56,298 bases of DNA from an uncultured Eggerthellaceae bacterium (GTDB lineage Bacteria > Actinomycetota > Coriobacteriia > Coriobacteriales > Eggerthellaceae), in NCBI GenBank assembly GCA_910588905.1, contig CAJURZ010000006.1, positions 1 through 56,298 on the forward strand. Direction: 5' to 3'. Below are positions 1 through 8,710 of the stretch, piece after piece. Each line of letters begins with the position of its first letter. Within the stretch, counting starts at the first letter, position 1. The notes under the pieces were generated by a model. It did no database searches and was not told where the DNA came from. It worked only from the letters and a program-made list of their open reading frames with translations. The position numbers and the translations under genes are program-made.

Positions 1-875
1 TTGGCGTAGCACGCGTTGGTCGAGTTGAGGCCCGACACGCAGCGCAGCCACACGTAAGACCTTGCTCCGTCGGGGGTGCGGAAGATGCGGTCACTTGGCG
101 TCTCGAAGATGGGCAGCTTCGAGACCATGGCGCTGCCGTATCGGCTGCCCCAGTAGAAGCAGCCGTACATTTCGCCCTCGTCGGGAAGCCACAGGCGCCC
201 GATGTTCTTCCACGACCACGTGGTGGAATCGGTCAGCTTCGAGGATGCGCTGTAGCGGTGCTCCATGAGGGCGATGCGCTCCTTCATCACGGCGCGCACC
301 TCGGCGGGGAACTTGGGGAGCAGCGTGTTGGTGAGGTAGCGGTACACGTTGCTGGCGAGGTAGGGGTTAGGCTCCGCAGCCGTTCCGTTGTTGTCGTTGG
401 TGGTGTTCCACTGGACGCGCTCAGGGAAGGCGAGGTTCGGAACCATGAGGAGGCTTGGGCCTTGCTCATGGTCGCCGCAGTCGCGGTCGTAGTCGAACGC
501 TCCAATTCTGTAGTTGTAGGTGTTGGATTCGACCTGCAGGGGCACGTAGTCGCGATGGCGGAGGCCTGCGTATGCCTTCTTTCCCACGCTGCCGCTGAGG
601 TCAACGCGGTCGGCAAGGTACTCCCATGCGTTCGCGTAGCCGTTGGCGATCTCGTCCTCGAACAGCACCTCGATATTGCGGCCCTCGAACGTGTTGTTCG
701 CCTGCTGGGTGTTCAGCAGGATGGGGCCGCCACGGAAGTCCTCGTCCACTTCCTCAAGCGCCAGAATCTTGCGCTCCTGCTCGTCAATGAGCGCCCGCGC
801 CTGAGAGTCCACGATCTCTCGCTTCTCGCGAACGCCCTCGGCGTTGATGAATGACAAGCTGTTTACCTGTGCCAT
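1..875 (-). CDS. Phage structural protein, DUF6273-like, 3' end cut off
   Basis: The reading frame is open from ATG at 873-875 to the window edge (291 codons visible), so the C-terminus is missing. The start has GGAGAG about 8 nt upstream, right after the TAG of the preceding gene. The N-terminal third is charged and helical. The middle carries motifs typical of DUF6273-type phage surface proteins: an RIGAFDYD stretch, a WNTTNDNN stretch and an LPDEGEMYG stretch near residues 245-255. Such proteins usually close the tail-fibre or receptor-binding module. This fits its place as the last visible tail gene after the BppU-like protein. The family call is from motif memory; a fibre role is inference. 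Confidence 0.6.
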   Translation of the reverse strand, partial: MAQVNSLSFINAEGVREKREIVDSQARALIDEQERKILALEEVDEDFRGGPILLNTQQANNTFEGRNIEVLFEDEIANGYANAWEYLADRVDLSGSVGKKAYAGLRHRDYVPLQVESNTYNYRIGAFDYDRDCGDHEQGPSLLMVPNLAFPERVQWNTTNDNNGTAAEPNPYLASNVYRYLTNTLLPKFPAEVRAVMKERIALMEHRYSASSKLTDSTTWSWKNIGRLWLPDEGEMYGCFYWGSRYGSAMVSKLPIFETPSDRIFRTPDGARSYVWLRCVSGLNSTNACYA

Positions 876-879
876 GTTA

Positions 880-1566
880 CTACTCTCCAATCATTAGGGT
901 GAAGGTTTCCTCGTCCATGCTGGCCGCCTTGAAGATGGCGGTCTCATCGTCTTCGTAGCCGGCCACGTCGAAGGACGCATACAGCACGTCCATGACCGCC
1001 CAGATGTCACCGCTCTCGCGGGTGAGGCGGTTGGTCAGCTGCCCGATGGCCTCCATCACGGAGTCCATATCGAAGCCTGCGGAGTGAATCGCGTCGATGA
1101 TGGCCTGCGCCTCGCGCGCGAGCACCAGCGCCTGCGCGATGGTCTCGTCAATGTCCCGGCATGCGCTGAGCACCTTCCAGAGAACGTCCTCGGTGACTTC
1201 GGGCAGAAGCGTGTCGTACACGTCGCCGCTCTCGTTGATTAGGAAGGGGCGCTCCATCTTCTGGGTGACGATGCGCTGCTCGTCTCCGAGGTAGCCGATG
1301 ATGGTGACAAAGAGCCGCCCTTGTGTGAGCAGCACGTTGGCCGGAATCTCGCACTGGCCGGATGTGACCTCGATGGGGTTGCTGCGCTCGCCGTCGGCGG
1401 CGTTGACGAAGATGGCCACGATGTCGGTCATGTAGTCCCATTCGTCATCCCATGCGACGCGCAGCACGTCGCCGCGCACGCAGTTCTGCACCCATCGGTC
1501 GTTGCGCGGGTAGGTTATCTTTCGGTCCACGATGCGCACGTCGTGGGTTCTTGCGTTTCTAGACAT
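880..1566 (-). CDS. BppU-like baseplate/tail protein
   Basis: 228 aa. The N-terminal ~100 residues form a compact beta-rich pattern, with a start like RIVDRKITY, a central acidic strand region and a GYLGDEQRIVTQ stretch. This resembles the N-terminal domain of BppU-type upper baseplate proteins that attach receptor-binding proteins to the siphophage tail tip. The remainder (about residues 120-228) is helical and probably forms a trimeric stalk. It sits between the Tal-like gene upstream and the DUF6273-like gene, the usual place of host-recognition parts. There is an 11-nt gap from the preceding gene. Function is by resemblance and position; sequence identity to characterised proteins cannot be judged here. 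Confidence 0.55.
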   Translation of the reverse strand: MSRNARTHDVRIVDRKITYPRNDRWVQNCVRGDVLRVAWDDEWDYMTDIVAIFVNAADGERSNPIEVTSGQCEIPANVLLTQGRLFVTIIGYLGDEQRIVTQKMERPFLINESGDVYDTLLPEVTEDVLWKVLSACRDIDETIAQALVLAREAQAIIDAIHSAGFDMDSVMEAIGQLTNRLTRESGDIWAVMDVLYASFDVAGYEDDETAIFKAASMDEETFTLMIGE

Positions 1567-1577
1567 GCCCTTCCTTC

Positions 1578-2744
1578 CTATAGTCCGAGCATCTTCTCAA
1601 GCTGTGCCACCTTGGATGCTAGGGCTGCTGTCGCTTGGGATGACTGCTTCGCTGTGGAATTGCCGAAGTCCACGCTTGAGGCGTGCGGCTCGTTGATGTC
1701 GATGGTCTGCTTGATAATCTCAAGAGGCTCATCCAAGCCCACCAGGTGGTTGCGGCACGGGTACCAGTCCAGCAGGCTCAGCTCGTCGGGCGCCTTGTCG
1801 ATGAGCGAGAGGTCGTAGACGCTCACGGCTGCGGAGTGGGGGAATCGGTTGTTCTCGGCGAGCCACGAGCGCGCGGCGCTCAGCAGGTTGGCTGGCTGGG
1901 TCACGTCATCCCAGGTCTGCGTTCCTTCGAGGATGCCGTACTTCGCAAGCGCATCGGCATCGTCGATGTATTGGCGCCCTCCGTTGACACTGGCCACCGT
2001 GATGCGGTCCTCGCTGTCTTCCAGCTTCGCCCCCAGCGGGTAGAGGCGCGTGATGACTTGGGTGGGGTCCTCGTCCATGGAGACGCTGGCCATGTTGCGC
2101 GCCACTTCCACGGGTGTCTCGCGGTCGCGCCCCAGCTTCTTGCTGTAGTCCAGATAGAGCAGGCCGTCTGCCTCGTTGCGGCGCACACGCATCTCCCCGC
2201 CGAACACGTCCACCAGCTTGCCGAACAGGGTCTCGCGCGTGGTATCGCGCTGCAGCCCCTTGTACACGCCGCCGGTGGTCTCGTAGGTCACGAGGTCAAC
2301 GTTGCCGCGATAGACCCGCTTGTGCGGTTCCACGCGCTCGTTGTGGCGCGCGAGCACGTAGTCGATGAACTCTTGCAGGCCGGTGCGCCCGTTGCCTCCC
2401 GACCACTGGCGCTCCGCCAGGTACGGCTGGGCCGAATCGCATAGGTACGCCTCCACGCCCTCGCAGAGCACCGCCTTGGATATGAGGCCGTTGCCGTCCA
2501 TGGAGCCTGGCGCCTTCACGACGCGCCCATCGAAGTCCAGGCGGCCGGTCTTGCCGTTGCGCACCTGGATGGTGGTGGTCATGCTATCAAGGAGCGCATA
2601 GCCCGGATTGTCCGGGTAGATCGTGAAGGCCATGCTGTCGATGGCGTTGCGCTCCTTCGAGATTTGAGCGCCGGCGATGCGCTCGTAGCGGTCGTGGATG
2701 TTGACCGATTCGCTGCCGTTGGTGATGGTGACCGTGTAGAGCAT
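1578..2744 (-). CDS. Phage tail protein, Tal/prophage tail endopeptidase-type N-terminal domain
   Basis: 388 aa. The protein opens with a beta-strand pattern (residues ~1-90, ending near LDFDGRVV) typical of the gp27-like tail-hub fold shared by siphophage Tal and minor structural proteins. It continues with an RETLFGKLVDVFGGE stretch and the ITRLYPLGA motif seen in these hubs. It ends soon after a coiled-coil-like tail (about 365-388), so there is no visible peptidase or lysin extension and the protein is short for a Tal. The start ATG overlaps the stop of the Dit gene (TAATG), indicating translational coupling. Role: hub below Dit, at the tail tip. Family level is fairly secure; enzymatic activity is not supported. 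Confidence 0.75.
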   Translation of the reverse strand: MLYTVTITNGSESVNIHDRYERIAGAQISKERNAIDSMAFTIYPDNPGYALLDSMTTTIQVRNGKTGRLDFDGRVVKAPGSMDGNGLISKAVLCEGVEAYLCDSAQPYLAERQWSGGNGRTGLQEFIDYVLARHNERVEPHKRVYRGNVDLVTYETTGGVYKGLQRDTTRETLFGKLVDVFGGEMRVRRNEADGLLYLDYSKKLGRDRETPVEVARNMASVSMDEDPTQVITRLYPLGAKLEDSEDRITVASVNGGRQYIDDADALAKYGILEGTQTWDDVTQPANLLSAARSWLAENNRFPHSAAVSVYDLSLIDKAPDELSLLDWYPCRNHLVGLDEPLEIIKQTIDINEPHASSVDFGNSTAKQSSQATAALASKVAQLEKMLGL

Positions 2745-3382
2745 TACATGCGCTCCTCGAACCAGCGGATGAGCGCGGGGCCTCCGTCCACCTCGATCTC
2801 CACCATGCCCGCCTCAAGGCAGAGGCTCGTCACCTGCTCCTTGCGGACCGTGGCGCTCTCGCCTCCCACGGTAATCGTCGCCCAGTCGCGCAGCGGCTTG
2901 GCAGTCAGGCGCACGGCCCTGCCCTCGTTGATGACGTAGTTGGTGCCGACCTCAAGCGTGGCGGTGCTCTCATCGTCGGCAACCATGAAGGGGTACAGGT
3001 CGAAGGTGGCGGTCACCGTCGCGCGCACTCCGCTCTTGGCGTGCTCCCATTTGGTGGATGTGCAGCTGCCGTGGTTGTGAAACTCCTCGAACATGCTGTC
3101 GCGGATGTCCGTGTTGCAGATGCCGGAGAGCCATTCGATAAACTCGCGCACGCCCTCCATCAGCTCGCTGATGCCCTTGAAGTCCTTGGCGAAGGTGTAC
3201 TCGATGGACTTCTCGCCGTAGAACGGCTCGCCGTATACGCCGGTGTAGTCGAGCGAGCCGTTCGCGTAGGGCACGGTCACCTTGGTGGTGCGCAGCTGCG
3301 GCGGTGTCTCAACTCTGTCGATGAGCCGCCACCCGAAGTCATCCAGGGAGTGATAGCCCGCTACGCTGATGCCGTGGTTCAT
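2744..3382 (-). CDS. Distal tail protein (Dit), Sipho_tail family
   Basis: 212 aa, the usual size of a short Dit. The N-terminus (GWRLIDRVETPPQ, then an exchange of strands around a VPYANGSLDYT stretch, residues ~15-50) is the conserved ring-forming domain of phage tail family proteins of the Dit group. The C-terminal part is the smaller beta domain. It lies between the tape measure gene and the Tal-like gene, exactly where Dit is found. It overlaps the tape measure stop by ATGA. Dit forms the hexameric hub connecting tail tube and host-recognition device (established for the family). Assignment rests on sequence pattern and order. Confidence 0.85.
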   Translation of the reverse strand: MNHGISVAGYHSLDDFGWRLIDRVETPPQLRTTKVTVPYANGSLDYTGVYGEPFYGEKSIEYTFAKDFKGISELMEGVREFIEWLSGICNTDIRDSMFEEFHNHGSCTSTKWEHAKSGVRATVTATFDLYPFMVADDESTATLEVGTNYVINEGRAVRLTAKPLRDWATITVGGESATVRKEQVTSLCLEAGMVEIEVDGGPALIRWFEERM

Positions 3383-6078
3383 ATCGCCAGTCCTCTCCTC
3401 GCGTTGTTGTATCTGCTGCCGTTGATCTGGTCGAGGTACGGCGCAAGCGCCTCGCCCAGGGTCTTGCCGTCGATCTTGAGCACCGTCTGGCCGAAGCCTG
3501 CCGCCATGAGGGCGGCGACGATGGCGGAGGCGAACTCCTCAGGAGACGGGAACGCCATGTTCTCGGAGACCGCCTGCGCAAACGGGAGCATATGCTTGCC
3601 GTCGCGCGGAACCACGAACTCGGTGCCCGCCTCGCCCACGCCGATGATGCTGGCGCCGTTGAACATGCCGCCCGTCGCATACCACTCGATCGAGAGCGAG
3701 GGAATGGAACCCTTGAGGAGGTCCCCGATCTGCCAGCCCGCCGGCGAGATGGCGAAGTGCGGAAGGTTGATGTGCGGCAGCTGGATGTGGAAGTTCGAGA
3801 AGAACCCCTTGATGGTGTCGATGATGCCACCCACTGTGTTCTTCGCCGTCTCGATGGGGTTGGTGATGGCTTCCCTCACGCTGTTGAAGATGCCCAGCAC
3901 GGTGCCGACTAGGCTGTTGAAGGTGCTGGTGATGTTGTTCCAGATTCCATTGACCACCCCGCCGATGTTTGAGCTGATGGCGTTCCAAATGCTGCTGGCC
4001 ACGCTGAACACGCTGTTCCAGATGGAGGCCCATACGTTGTAGATGCCCGTGAGCACGCTGCTGATGATCGAGGTGAGCGCGTTGAACACGTTGGCCCCAG
4101 CTTGCAGGATGCCGTTCACGATGCTCTCGAATATCTGCTTGATGCCGCTCCATACCGCACCCCAGTCGCCGCTGATGATGCCGGTGACCACTTGGATGAT
4201 GCCCTGGATTACGCCCATGACCGTGTTCACGGTGTTGCTGATGTTGTCCCAGATGGCCGTGAACACCGAGGAGATAAGCCCCCACGCGCCATCCCACGCA
4301 GCTTGGATGACGGGCATGACCGCGCCGATGATTGTCTGGATGACCTGCATGCCGGCCTGCACGATGGGGGCAATCTGCTCCCAGGCGCTCGTCACGTTTG
4401 CCACGATGGCATCCCAGAGGCCGGCGAACAGCGTCTGGAACTCTTGGAACTTGCTCACCAGCGGGGTGATGACGTTGGCCATCACCCAGTCGGCCAGGGG
4501 CTGGACCGCGGCCTTCACGGCATCCCACACGCCGATCCAGAAGTTGCGGAACTCCTCGGAGGTGTTCCAGAGGTACAGGAACGCCGCCACGAGCGCGCCG
4601 ATGAGCGTGATGACGATGCCGATGGGGTTCAGCTTCATGGTGCCGTTGAGCAGCTTGGTGGCATTGTCCACCAGAGCGGTGGCCGCTGCCCGCGCCTTCT
4701 CTGCCACGGTCACCGCGAGCGAGTAACCCTCGTACGCAAGGAGCGCGCCGCCTGCCGCAGCGAGCACGGGCACCATGCTCTGCACGGTGCTGGCCAGCTG
4801 CGAGAGCGGCGAGGCCGTCTCGCCGACCACGTTGCCGAACTCATCGAACTCCTGGGTGCCCGTGGTGAGCCACGCCATGAAGCCCTCGATGCCCGGCACC
4901 ACCGTCCCGGTGATGAACTGCACGGCGCTGCGCAAGGGTTCCTGTAGCCCGTCGTAGATTTTGAGGCTCAGTTCCTCAAATGCCGAGTTCATAGCTGCCA
5001 GGTCTCCGCCAAGGTTGTCCGTCATCGTGGCGGCGGTCTCCTCAGCTGCGCCAGCGCATCCGTAGAGTTCGTCCCTGAATCCGACCATTTCGTCGGCTCC
5101 GGCATTGAGGAGGAGGTTAAGGCCCTTGATACTATCAGCCGTGAAGGTGCTCTGGAGGGCTGCTGCCTTCTCAGCGTCGCCCATGCCGTTGGTGGCCTCC
5201 TGCACGTCTGCAAGAATGTCCGTGAAGTCGCGGTAGTTGCCCTCCGCGTCCATGACCGCCACCGACTGCTCGCCGATGGCGATGGCGCCGTCCTCCATCT
5301 TCGCGGTCATATCGCGGAGCACGGCGTTGAGGGCGGTGCCCGCTTCCGAACCCTTCAAGCCCTGGTTGGCCATCATGCTGATGGCGGCCGAGGTGGTCTC
5401 CACGTCCATGCCGGCCGCGTTCGCGTTTGCCGCACAGTTTTTGAAGGCCATGCCGAGGCCTTCGACTGTCGTGTTGGCATTGGCTTGCGCGTAGGCGAGA
5501 ACATCGACCATGCGCGCGGTCTCGCTCGCCTCCATGTTGAAGGCGCTGAGGTAGTCGGTTACGAGGTCGGAGGCCGCCGCCAGTTCCATCTCGCCGGCCT
5601 GGGCCAGGGTGAGCACGGATCCGACGCCCGCGAGCATCTGCTCGGTGTCCCATCCTGCGAGCGCCATATAACCGAGTGCATCAGCCGCCTGCGATGCGCT
5701 GAACGTGGTGGACGCACCGAGTTCGCGAGCCTTCGCCTCAAGCGTGGCCAGATCGTCGCCGGTCGCGCCGGAGAGCGCGCTCACCTTGCTCATGGAGGTC
5801 TCGAAGGTCTGGCCGATCTCCACGACCTCGGAGCAGAAGTCCTTGACCGCGCCGGCAGCCACGGCGATGCCCGCAGTTGCGAGGTTGGCGAGGATTCCCT
5901 TGAGTACCGTGAAGCCGTCCCCCGACTTCTTGGCGGCGCTCTCGCCGTCCTTCACGCCCTGCCAGTTGAGGGAGCCGTCCGCCTTCTTGATGTCCTCAAG
6001 GCTGACGGTGATCTTCTTTGCGCCCGAAACGACGCCCTTCTCGTTCAGCTTTGCGTCGATAGTTACGGTGTTGGCCAT
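3379..6078 (-). CDS. Tail tape measure protein
   Basis: 899 aa, the longest gene of the module. Residues ~75-260 carry the TP901-type tape measure core (FETSMSKVSALSG, then repeated small-residue helices with LGYMALAGWDTEQML and an MANQGLKGSEAGTALNAV stretch). Hydrophobic helices follow around residues 460-490, then an extended tryptophan-rich region of repeating helix segments (about 500-770). The end is near a PXXGKHMLPFA-type C-terminal domain. It sits directly after the two chaperone-position genes. By the common ~0.15 nm per residue rule the tail would be roughly 130 nm (inference). There is no visible peptidase or muramidase motif. Confidence 0.95.
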   Translation of the reverse strand: MANTVTIDAKLNEKGVVSGAKKITVSLEDIKKADGSLNWQGVKDGESAAKKSGDGFTVLKGILANLATAGIAVAAGAVKDFCSEVVEIGQTFETSMSKVSALSGATGDDLATLEAKARELGASTTFSASQAADALGYMALAGWDTEQMLAGVGSVLTLAQAGEMELAAASDLVTDYLSAFNMEASETARMVDVLAYAQANANTTVEGLGMAFKNCAANANAAGMDVETTSAAISMMANQGLKGSEAGTALNAVLRDMTAKMEDGAIAIGEQSVAVMDAEGNYRDFTDILADVQEATNGMGDAEKAAALQSTFTADSIKGLNLLLNAGADEMVGFRDELYGCAGAAEETAATMTDNLGGDLAAMNSAFEELSLKIYDGLQEPLRSAVQFITGTVVPGIEGFMAWLTTGTQEFDEFGNVVGETASPLSQLASTVQSMVPVLAAAGGALLAYEGYSLAVTVAEKARAAATALVDNATKLLNGTMKLNPIGIVITLIGALVAAFLYLWNTSEEFRNFWIGVWDAVKAAVQPLADWVMANVITPLVSKFQEFQTLFAGLWDAIVANVTSAWEQIAPIVQAGMQVIQTIIGAVMPVIQAAWDGAWGLISSVFTAIWDNISNTVNTVMGVIQGIIQVVTGIISGDWGAVWSGIKQIFESIVNGILQAGANVFNALTSIISSVLTGIYNVWASIWNSVFSVASSIWNAISSNIGGVVNGIWNNITSTFNSLVGTVLGIFNSVREAITNPIETAKNTVGGIIDTIKGFFSNFHIQLPHINLPHFAISPAGWQIGDLLKGSIPSLSIEWYATGGMFNGASIIGVGEAGTEFVVPRDGKHMLPFAQAVSENMAFPSPEEFASAIVAALMAAGFGQTVLKIDGKTLGEALAPYLDQINGSRYNNARRGLAI

Positions 6079-6081
6079 GGA

Positions 6082-6747
6082 TTACGCCCCTCTCTGGGCG
6101 GCGCGCTTGGCCGCTGCGAACATGTCGGCGGTCGTGTCGTTTGCGCTCAGTTCGGGATCGCGCCCCGATTGGAGGGCGAAATGCTTGCGGCGCGCCTCGA
6201 AGGCATCGCACAGGTCTCCGTTGTGCTTGTTGCGCTTCGGGGGTTTGGCCGTGCGGTAGTAGACCGCCTGCGCGAACGGCGTCTCGGCATCGGCTTCCAG
6301 CAGCATGCCTAGAAGCGAGCACATGTCGGCGTATGAGAGGGTGCCGGCCACGTCATCCCAATCGAGGCCGAAGCATTGGAGCAGCGAGGCGCGGATTCTC
6401 CCCGCGTCCTCTGTGAAGTCGAAGACCGCATCCTCATGCTCCGAGGCGTGGCGGCCGTCGCTCGATATGTCAAGCCCGAAGGCCTCCCACACGATGTCGA
6501 TGAGGAGATCCCCAAGGCGCTCGCCTGCGATGGCCAGAGCGTCTTCGGGCTTGGGGAACAGCATGCGAATGAGGAGCGGCGCCTTCTGCTCGGGCGCAAG
6601 CTCCTCATCTTGGAACAGCTCTATGACCAGGATGCCGTTGCGTGCTGAATCGCATACGTCAACCCGATGGCCGCCCCATTCGTAGGAACTGACGAGGCGG
6701 CCGTTTTCGGCCTTAGTCTTCCGGGTCAGGCTCGGACTGCGCATCAT
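6082..6747 (-). CDS. Gp15-family tail assembly protein
   Basis: 221 aa. Features typical of the phage Gp15 family: an acidic middle (FQDEELAPEQKAPLLIRML), a FDFTEDAGRIRASLLQ stretch near residues 110-125, and a short basic tail (AKPPKRNKHNG, then a helical end). Gp15 lies between the tail chaperone and the tape measure in many Gram-positive siphophages and is thought to act in tail assembly. The start is at ATGATG; a GGAGG lies 5-8 nt upstream inside the end of the previous gene. Separate initiation is thus likely rather than ribosomal frameshifting, even though the two frames overlap by 35 nt. Confidence 0.75.
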   Translation of the reverse strand: MMRSPSLTRKTKAENGRLVSSYEWGGHRVDVCDSARNGILVIELFQDEELAPEQKAPLLIRMLFPKPEDALAIAGERLGDLLIDIVWEAFGLDISSDGRHASEHEDAVFDFTEDAGRIRASLLQCFGLDWDDVAGTLSYADMCSLLGMLLEADAETPFAQAVYYRTAKPPKRNKHNGDLCDAFEARRKHFALQSGRDPELSANDTTADMFAAAKRAAQRGA

Positions 6748-7171
6748 CTACCTCCGCCAGGTAATGCGCAGCCTTCTCGTTGAGGGTGTCTTCCTTACGC
6801 TCCTGAACCGTCTGGAAGATAGCGTGGAACACTTTGCCCATGACGATGTTGCAGTCCACCTTGCTGATGGGGTAGCCAGCGCCGCAGGCTTCCACGATCG
6901 CGTCGTAGCCTTCCTCGCCGATGCCGGCCTTGACCGCCACCTCAAGAACGTCGGCCGTCTGCTTGTTCAGCTTGCGAAGCTGCGAGACGTTCTTGGACTG
7001 CTCGGCCTGGTCCCGCAGCTTTTGGAGCGCGGTCATCTTGCTGTGCGCCTTGTTGCATGCTTCTCCGATGTCGAGCAGGCCGTCCACCGTCACGTTGATG
7101 CGGGTCTCCACCACCGCGTTGCCGATCTCGATGGTTAGCGGTTCATAGGGTGCCTTGACTTTGAGTTCCAT
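6713..7171 (-). CDS. Tail assembly chaperone-position protein (DUF6673-like)
   Basis: 152 aa, small and acidic at the C-terminus (EVDDAQSEPDPED). It consists of an N-terminal beta segment (MELKVKAPYEPLTIEIGN) followed by long helices. It lies just after the tail tube gene and before Gp15 and the tape measure, the slot of the first tail assembly chaperone. It resembles the DUF6673 group of phage proteins by its N-terminus (from memory, moderate). The start has a purine-rich AAAGAGGTAAACC site. A transcription terminator-like hairpin (7209-7238) separates it from the tail tube gene. Confidence 0.6.
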   Translation of the reverse strand: MELKVKAPYEPLTIEIGNAVVETRINVTVDGLLDIGEACNKAHSKMTALQKLRDQAEQSKNVSQLRKLNKQTADVLEVAVKAGIGEEGYDAIVEACGAGYPISKVDCNIVMGKVFHAIFQTVQERKEDTLNEKAAHYLAEVDDAQSEPDPED

Positions 7172-7194
7172 GGTTTACCTCTTTTCCTTTCGCG

Positions 7195-7238
7195 CAGTAA
7201 AAGGAAAGGCCGGGGAGGCTGCGCTTCCTCCCCGGCCT
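7195..7238 (-). terminator. Intrinsic terminator-like hairpin after the tail tube gene
   Basis: Perfect 11-bp inverted arms GGCCGGGGAGG (7209-7219) and CCTCCCCGGCC (7228-7238) with an 8-nt loop. On the minus strand it is followed by CTTTCCTTTTA. It would end or attenuate transcripts of the highly expressed tail tube gene before the chaperone genes. Confidence 0.75.
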
Positions 7239-7269
7239 CATGACCGATATTCCCAAGTGTGTCGCTTGG

Positions 7270-7986
7270 CTAAGCCTCGGAGACCACCACGTCCACGGTC
7301 GCGCGGATGGAGGGCTTGGCGGCGCACTTCACGGAGAGACGCGTCTTGCCCGCCGCGATACCCTCAACGATGCCGTCGGCGGTCACCTTGGCGATGTCGG
7401 GGTTCTCGATGGCATACAGGCACCAGTCCGAGGAAGTGGCAGGCTCGACGGTCGGAGTGACCTGCTCGGTCTTTCCCACGGAAACCGTCACGTTCTCCAC
7501 CGCGATGGTGGCGGGAAGATGGTGCCCCTTGGCCGGCTGGATGAGGGTGGGGGTGTCGTTGCGTGCCATGCCGAAGCTGATGGCCTGCTTGTCGGAGGCT
7601 GCGCCGTTCGGGCCGCTCATGTTGATGTCCTTGAGCGTGACCTCCTCCTCGATGATCTCGCCGGTGGGGGACACGCAGCGGTACTGGGTTTCGCGCTCGT
7701 CCCCGAAGCACTCCTCAAGGCTGGCCAAGTAGTCCTGCAGAGGGTCGCCGATGCGGCGCTTGCCGGTGACGCTCGTGGTCTTGGTCACGCCCGTCACGGT
7801 GGTGACGGTGTTGCCGCCGGTGGAGTAGTCCTCGGTCTCGTCGGTCTTCTCGGAGCGGTCGGGGCTGATGTCCTCGATGCCCGGCCCCATGTAGGCCCAG
7901 GTCGGCTCATCCTCCTCCGGGGTGATGTTCAGGAGGTTCGCGTACTGGTAGTTCAGCGCGAACCCGATGTCCACGGTCTTCGCCAT
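7270..7986 (-). CDS. Major tail (tube) protein with C-terminal Big2 Ig-like domain
   Basis: 238 aa from ATG at 7984-7986, which overlaps the TAA of the upstream gene by one base and has AAAGGA 8-10 nt upstream. An upstream in-frame start at 8055 has no such site. Residues ~1-150 match a siphophage tube protein pattern (FALNYQYANLLN, later a stretch with EITLKDINMSG type spacing). Residues ~155-238 form a bacterial Ig-like (Big2) domain with VENVTVSVGKTEQVTPTVEP, then VTADGIVEGIAAGKTRLSV. Ig-like add-ons on tube proteins decorate the tail outside and may bind surface glycans (known for some phages; inference here). The following terminator fits strong expression. Confidence 0.85.
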   Translation of the reverse strand: MAKTVDIGFALNYQYANLLNITPEEDEPTWAYMGPGIEDISPDRSEKTDETEDYSTGGNTVTTVTGVTKTTSVTGKRRIGDPLQDYLASLEECFGDERETQYRCVSPTGEIIEEEVTLKDINMSGPNGAASDKQAISFGMARNDTPTLIQPAKGHHLPATIAVENVTVSVGKTEQVTPTVEPATSSDWCLYAIENPDIAKVTADGIVEGIAAGKTRLSVKCAAKPSIRATVDVVVSEA

Positions 7987-8381
7987 TAGAAAAAGTCCTT
8001 TCTCGTGTCGATGTAGGCATCGAAAGCCCACACGAACCGCCCGGATTCGTCCCAAGGGAGCGGCTGGGGGTCGGTGGTCTCGAAGCTCTCAAGTTCGTAG
8101 CTGCCGTTCTCGGAATCGAGCGGGGAGGTGGCCAAGATGCTCTCGGCGAGCTGAGCCGTGGCCATGGCCTCGTACTCGCTCACCCTCATCACGATCACGG
8201 TCACGCGCAGCGGCGAGGTGGTGGTGCCGTCGTAGTAGACGATCTTGCGGTCGGGCACGCCGAAGGCGATGGTCACCGATTCGGGGAAGCGTCTGCCGTC
8301 TGGCATGGTGGTGAATACGTCGGTGATGCCGCCCTCGTTGAGGCGGCGGCGCATCACGTCCAGAAGGTCAAGGGCTGCCAT
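7986..8381 (-). CDS. Tail terminator/completion protein
   Basis: 131 aa. The pattern RRLNEGGITDVFTTMPDGR at the N-terminus, then a VTVIVM beta-hairpin and a C-terminal DAYIDTRKD strand, resembles the small alpha/beta proteins that cap the tail tube and join it to the head. It is directly upstream of the tail tube gene and directly after the two minor capsid/connector genes. All of these overlap by 1-4 nt, a sign of one tightly coupled operon. Family naming varies (minor capsid protein C, tail terminator); role is by position and size. Confidence 0.65.
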   Translation of the reverse strand: MAALDLLDVMRRRLNEGGITDVFTTMPDGRRFPESVTIAFGVPDRKIVYYDGTTTSPLRVTVIVMRVSEYEAMATAQLAESILATSPLDSENGSYELESFETTDPQPLPWDESGRFVWAFDAYIDTRKDFF

Positions 8382-8710
8382 CAGTCACCTCCATAGAGGG
8401 ATTCGGCGTACTTGATGAGCGCGGGCATATCGTTGCGCGCGCACGCCTCGTCCCAATGGTCGCAGGTTCCCGACGTGGTGTGCCTCATGGGGATGCTGTA
8501 CTGCCTTGCGGCATACGGGGTGCTCCAGATCAGCAAACCCTCGGCGTACTTGGAGTTCAGCGGCTCGGAAGCCCTGAGCGTGTTCTCGTCGCGGGGCACG
8601 TACTTGCGCATGACGAAGGCCACGCGCATGGCGTACTCCTCCTGGCGCTTCTTCGCCTCGGCCGGGTCCGCCAGCTTCTCGATGCCCTTGATGTTGAGGA
8701 TGACCGTCAT
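8381..8710 (-). CDS. Minor capsid protein 2-type head-tail joining protein
   Basis: 109 aa from ATG at 8708-8710, with GGGAGGTG upstream; the longer frame up to 8764 lacks a ribosome site. The sequence is a helical N-terminus (LADPAEAKKRQEEYAMRV), then RKYVPRDENTLR and a Y-A-R-x-x-Y stretch. This matches the HK97 gp10-like/minor capsid family that acts as neck or tail-completion factor. It overlaps the next gene by TGATG. The role is structural; the exact neck position cannot be decided from sequence. Confidence 0.7.
   Translation of the reverse strand: MTVILNIKGIEKLADPAEAKKRQEEYAMRVAFVMRKYVPRDENTLRASEPLNSKYAEGLLIWSTPYAARQYSIPMRHTTSGTCDHWDEACARNDMPALIKYAESLYGGD

Noticed and set aside
6713..6747. 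Overlap of tail chaperone and Gp15 as programmed frameshift
   Set aside because: The frames differ by +1, no slippery sequence is seen, and a good GGAGG site lies before the second gene's ATG, so separate initiation explains it.
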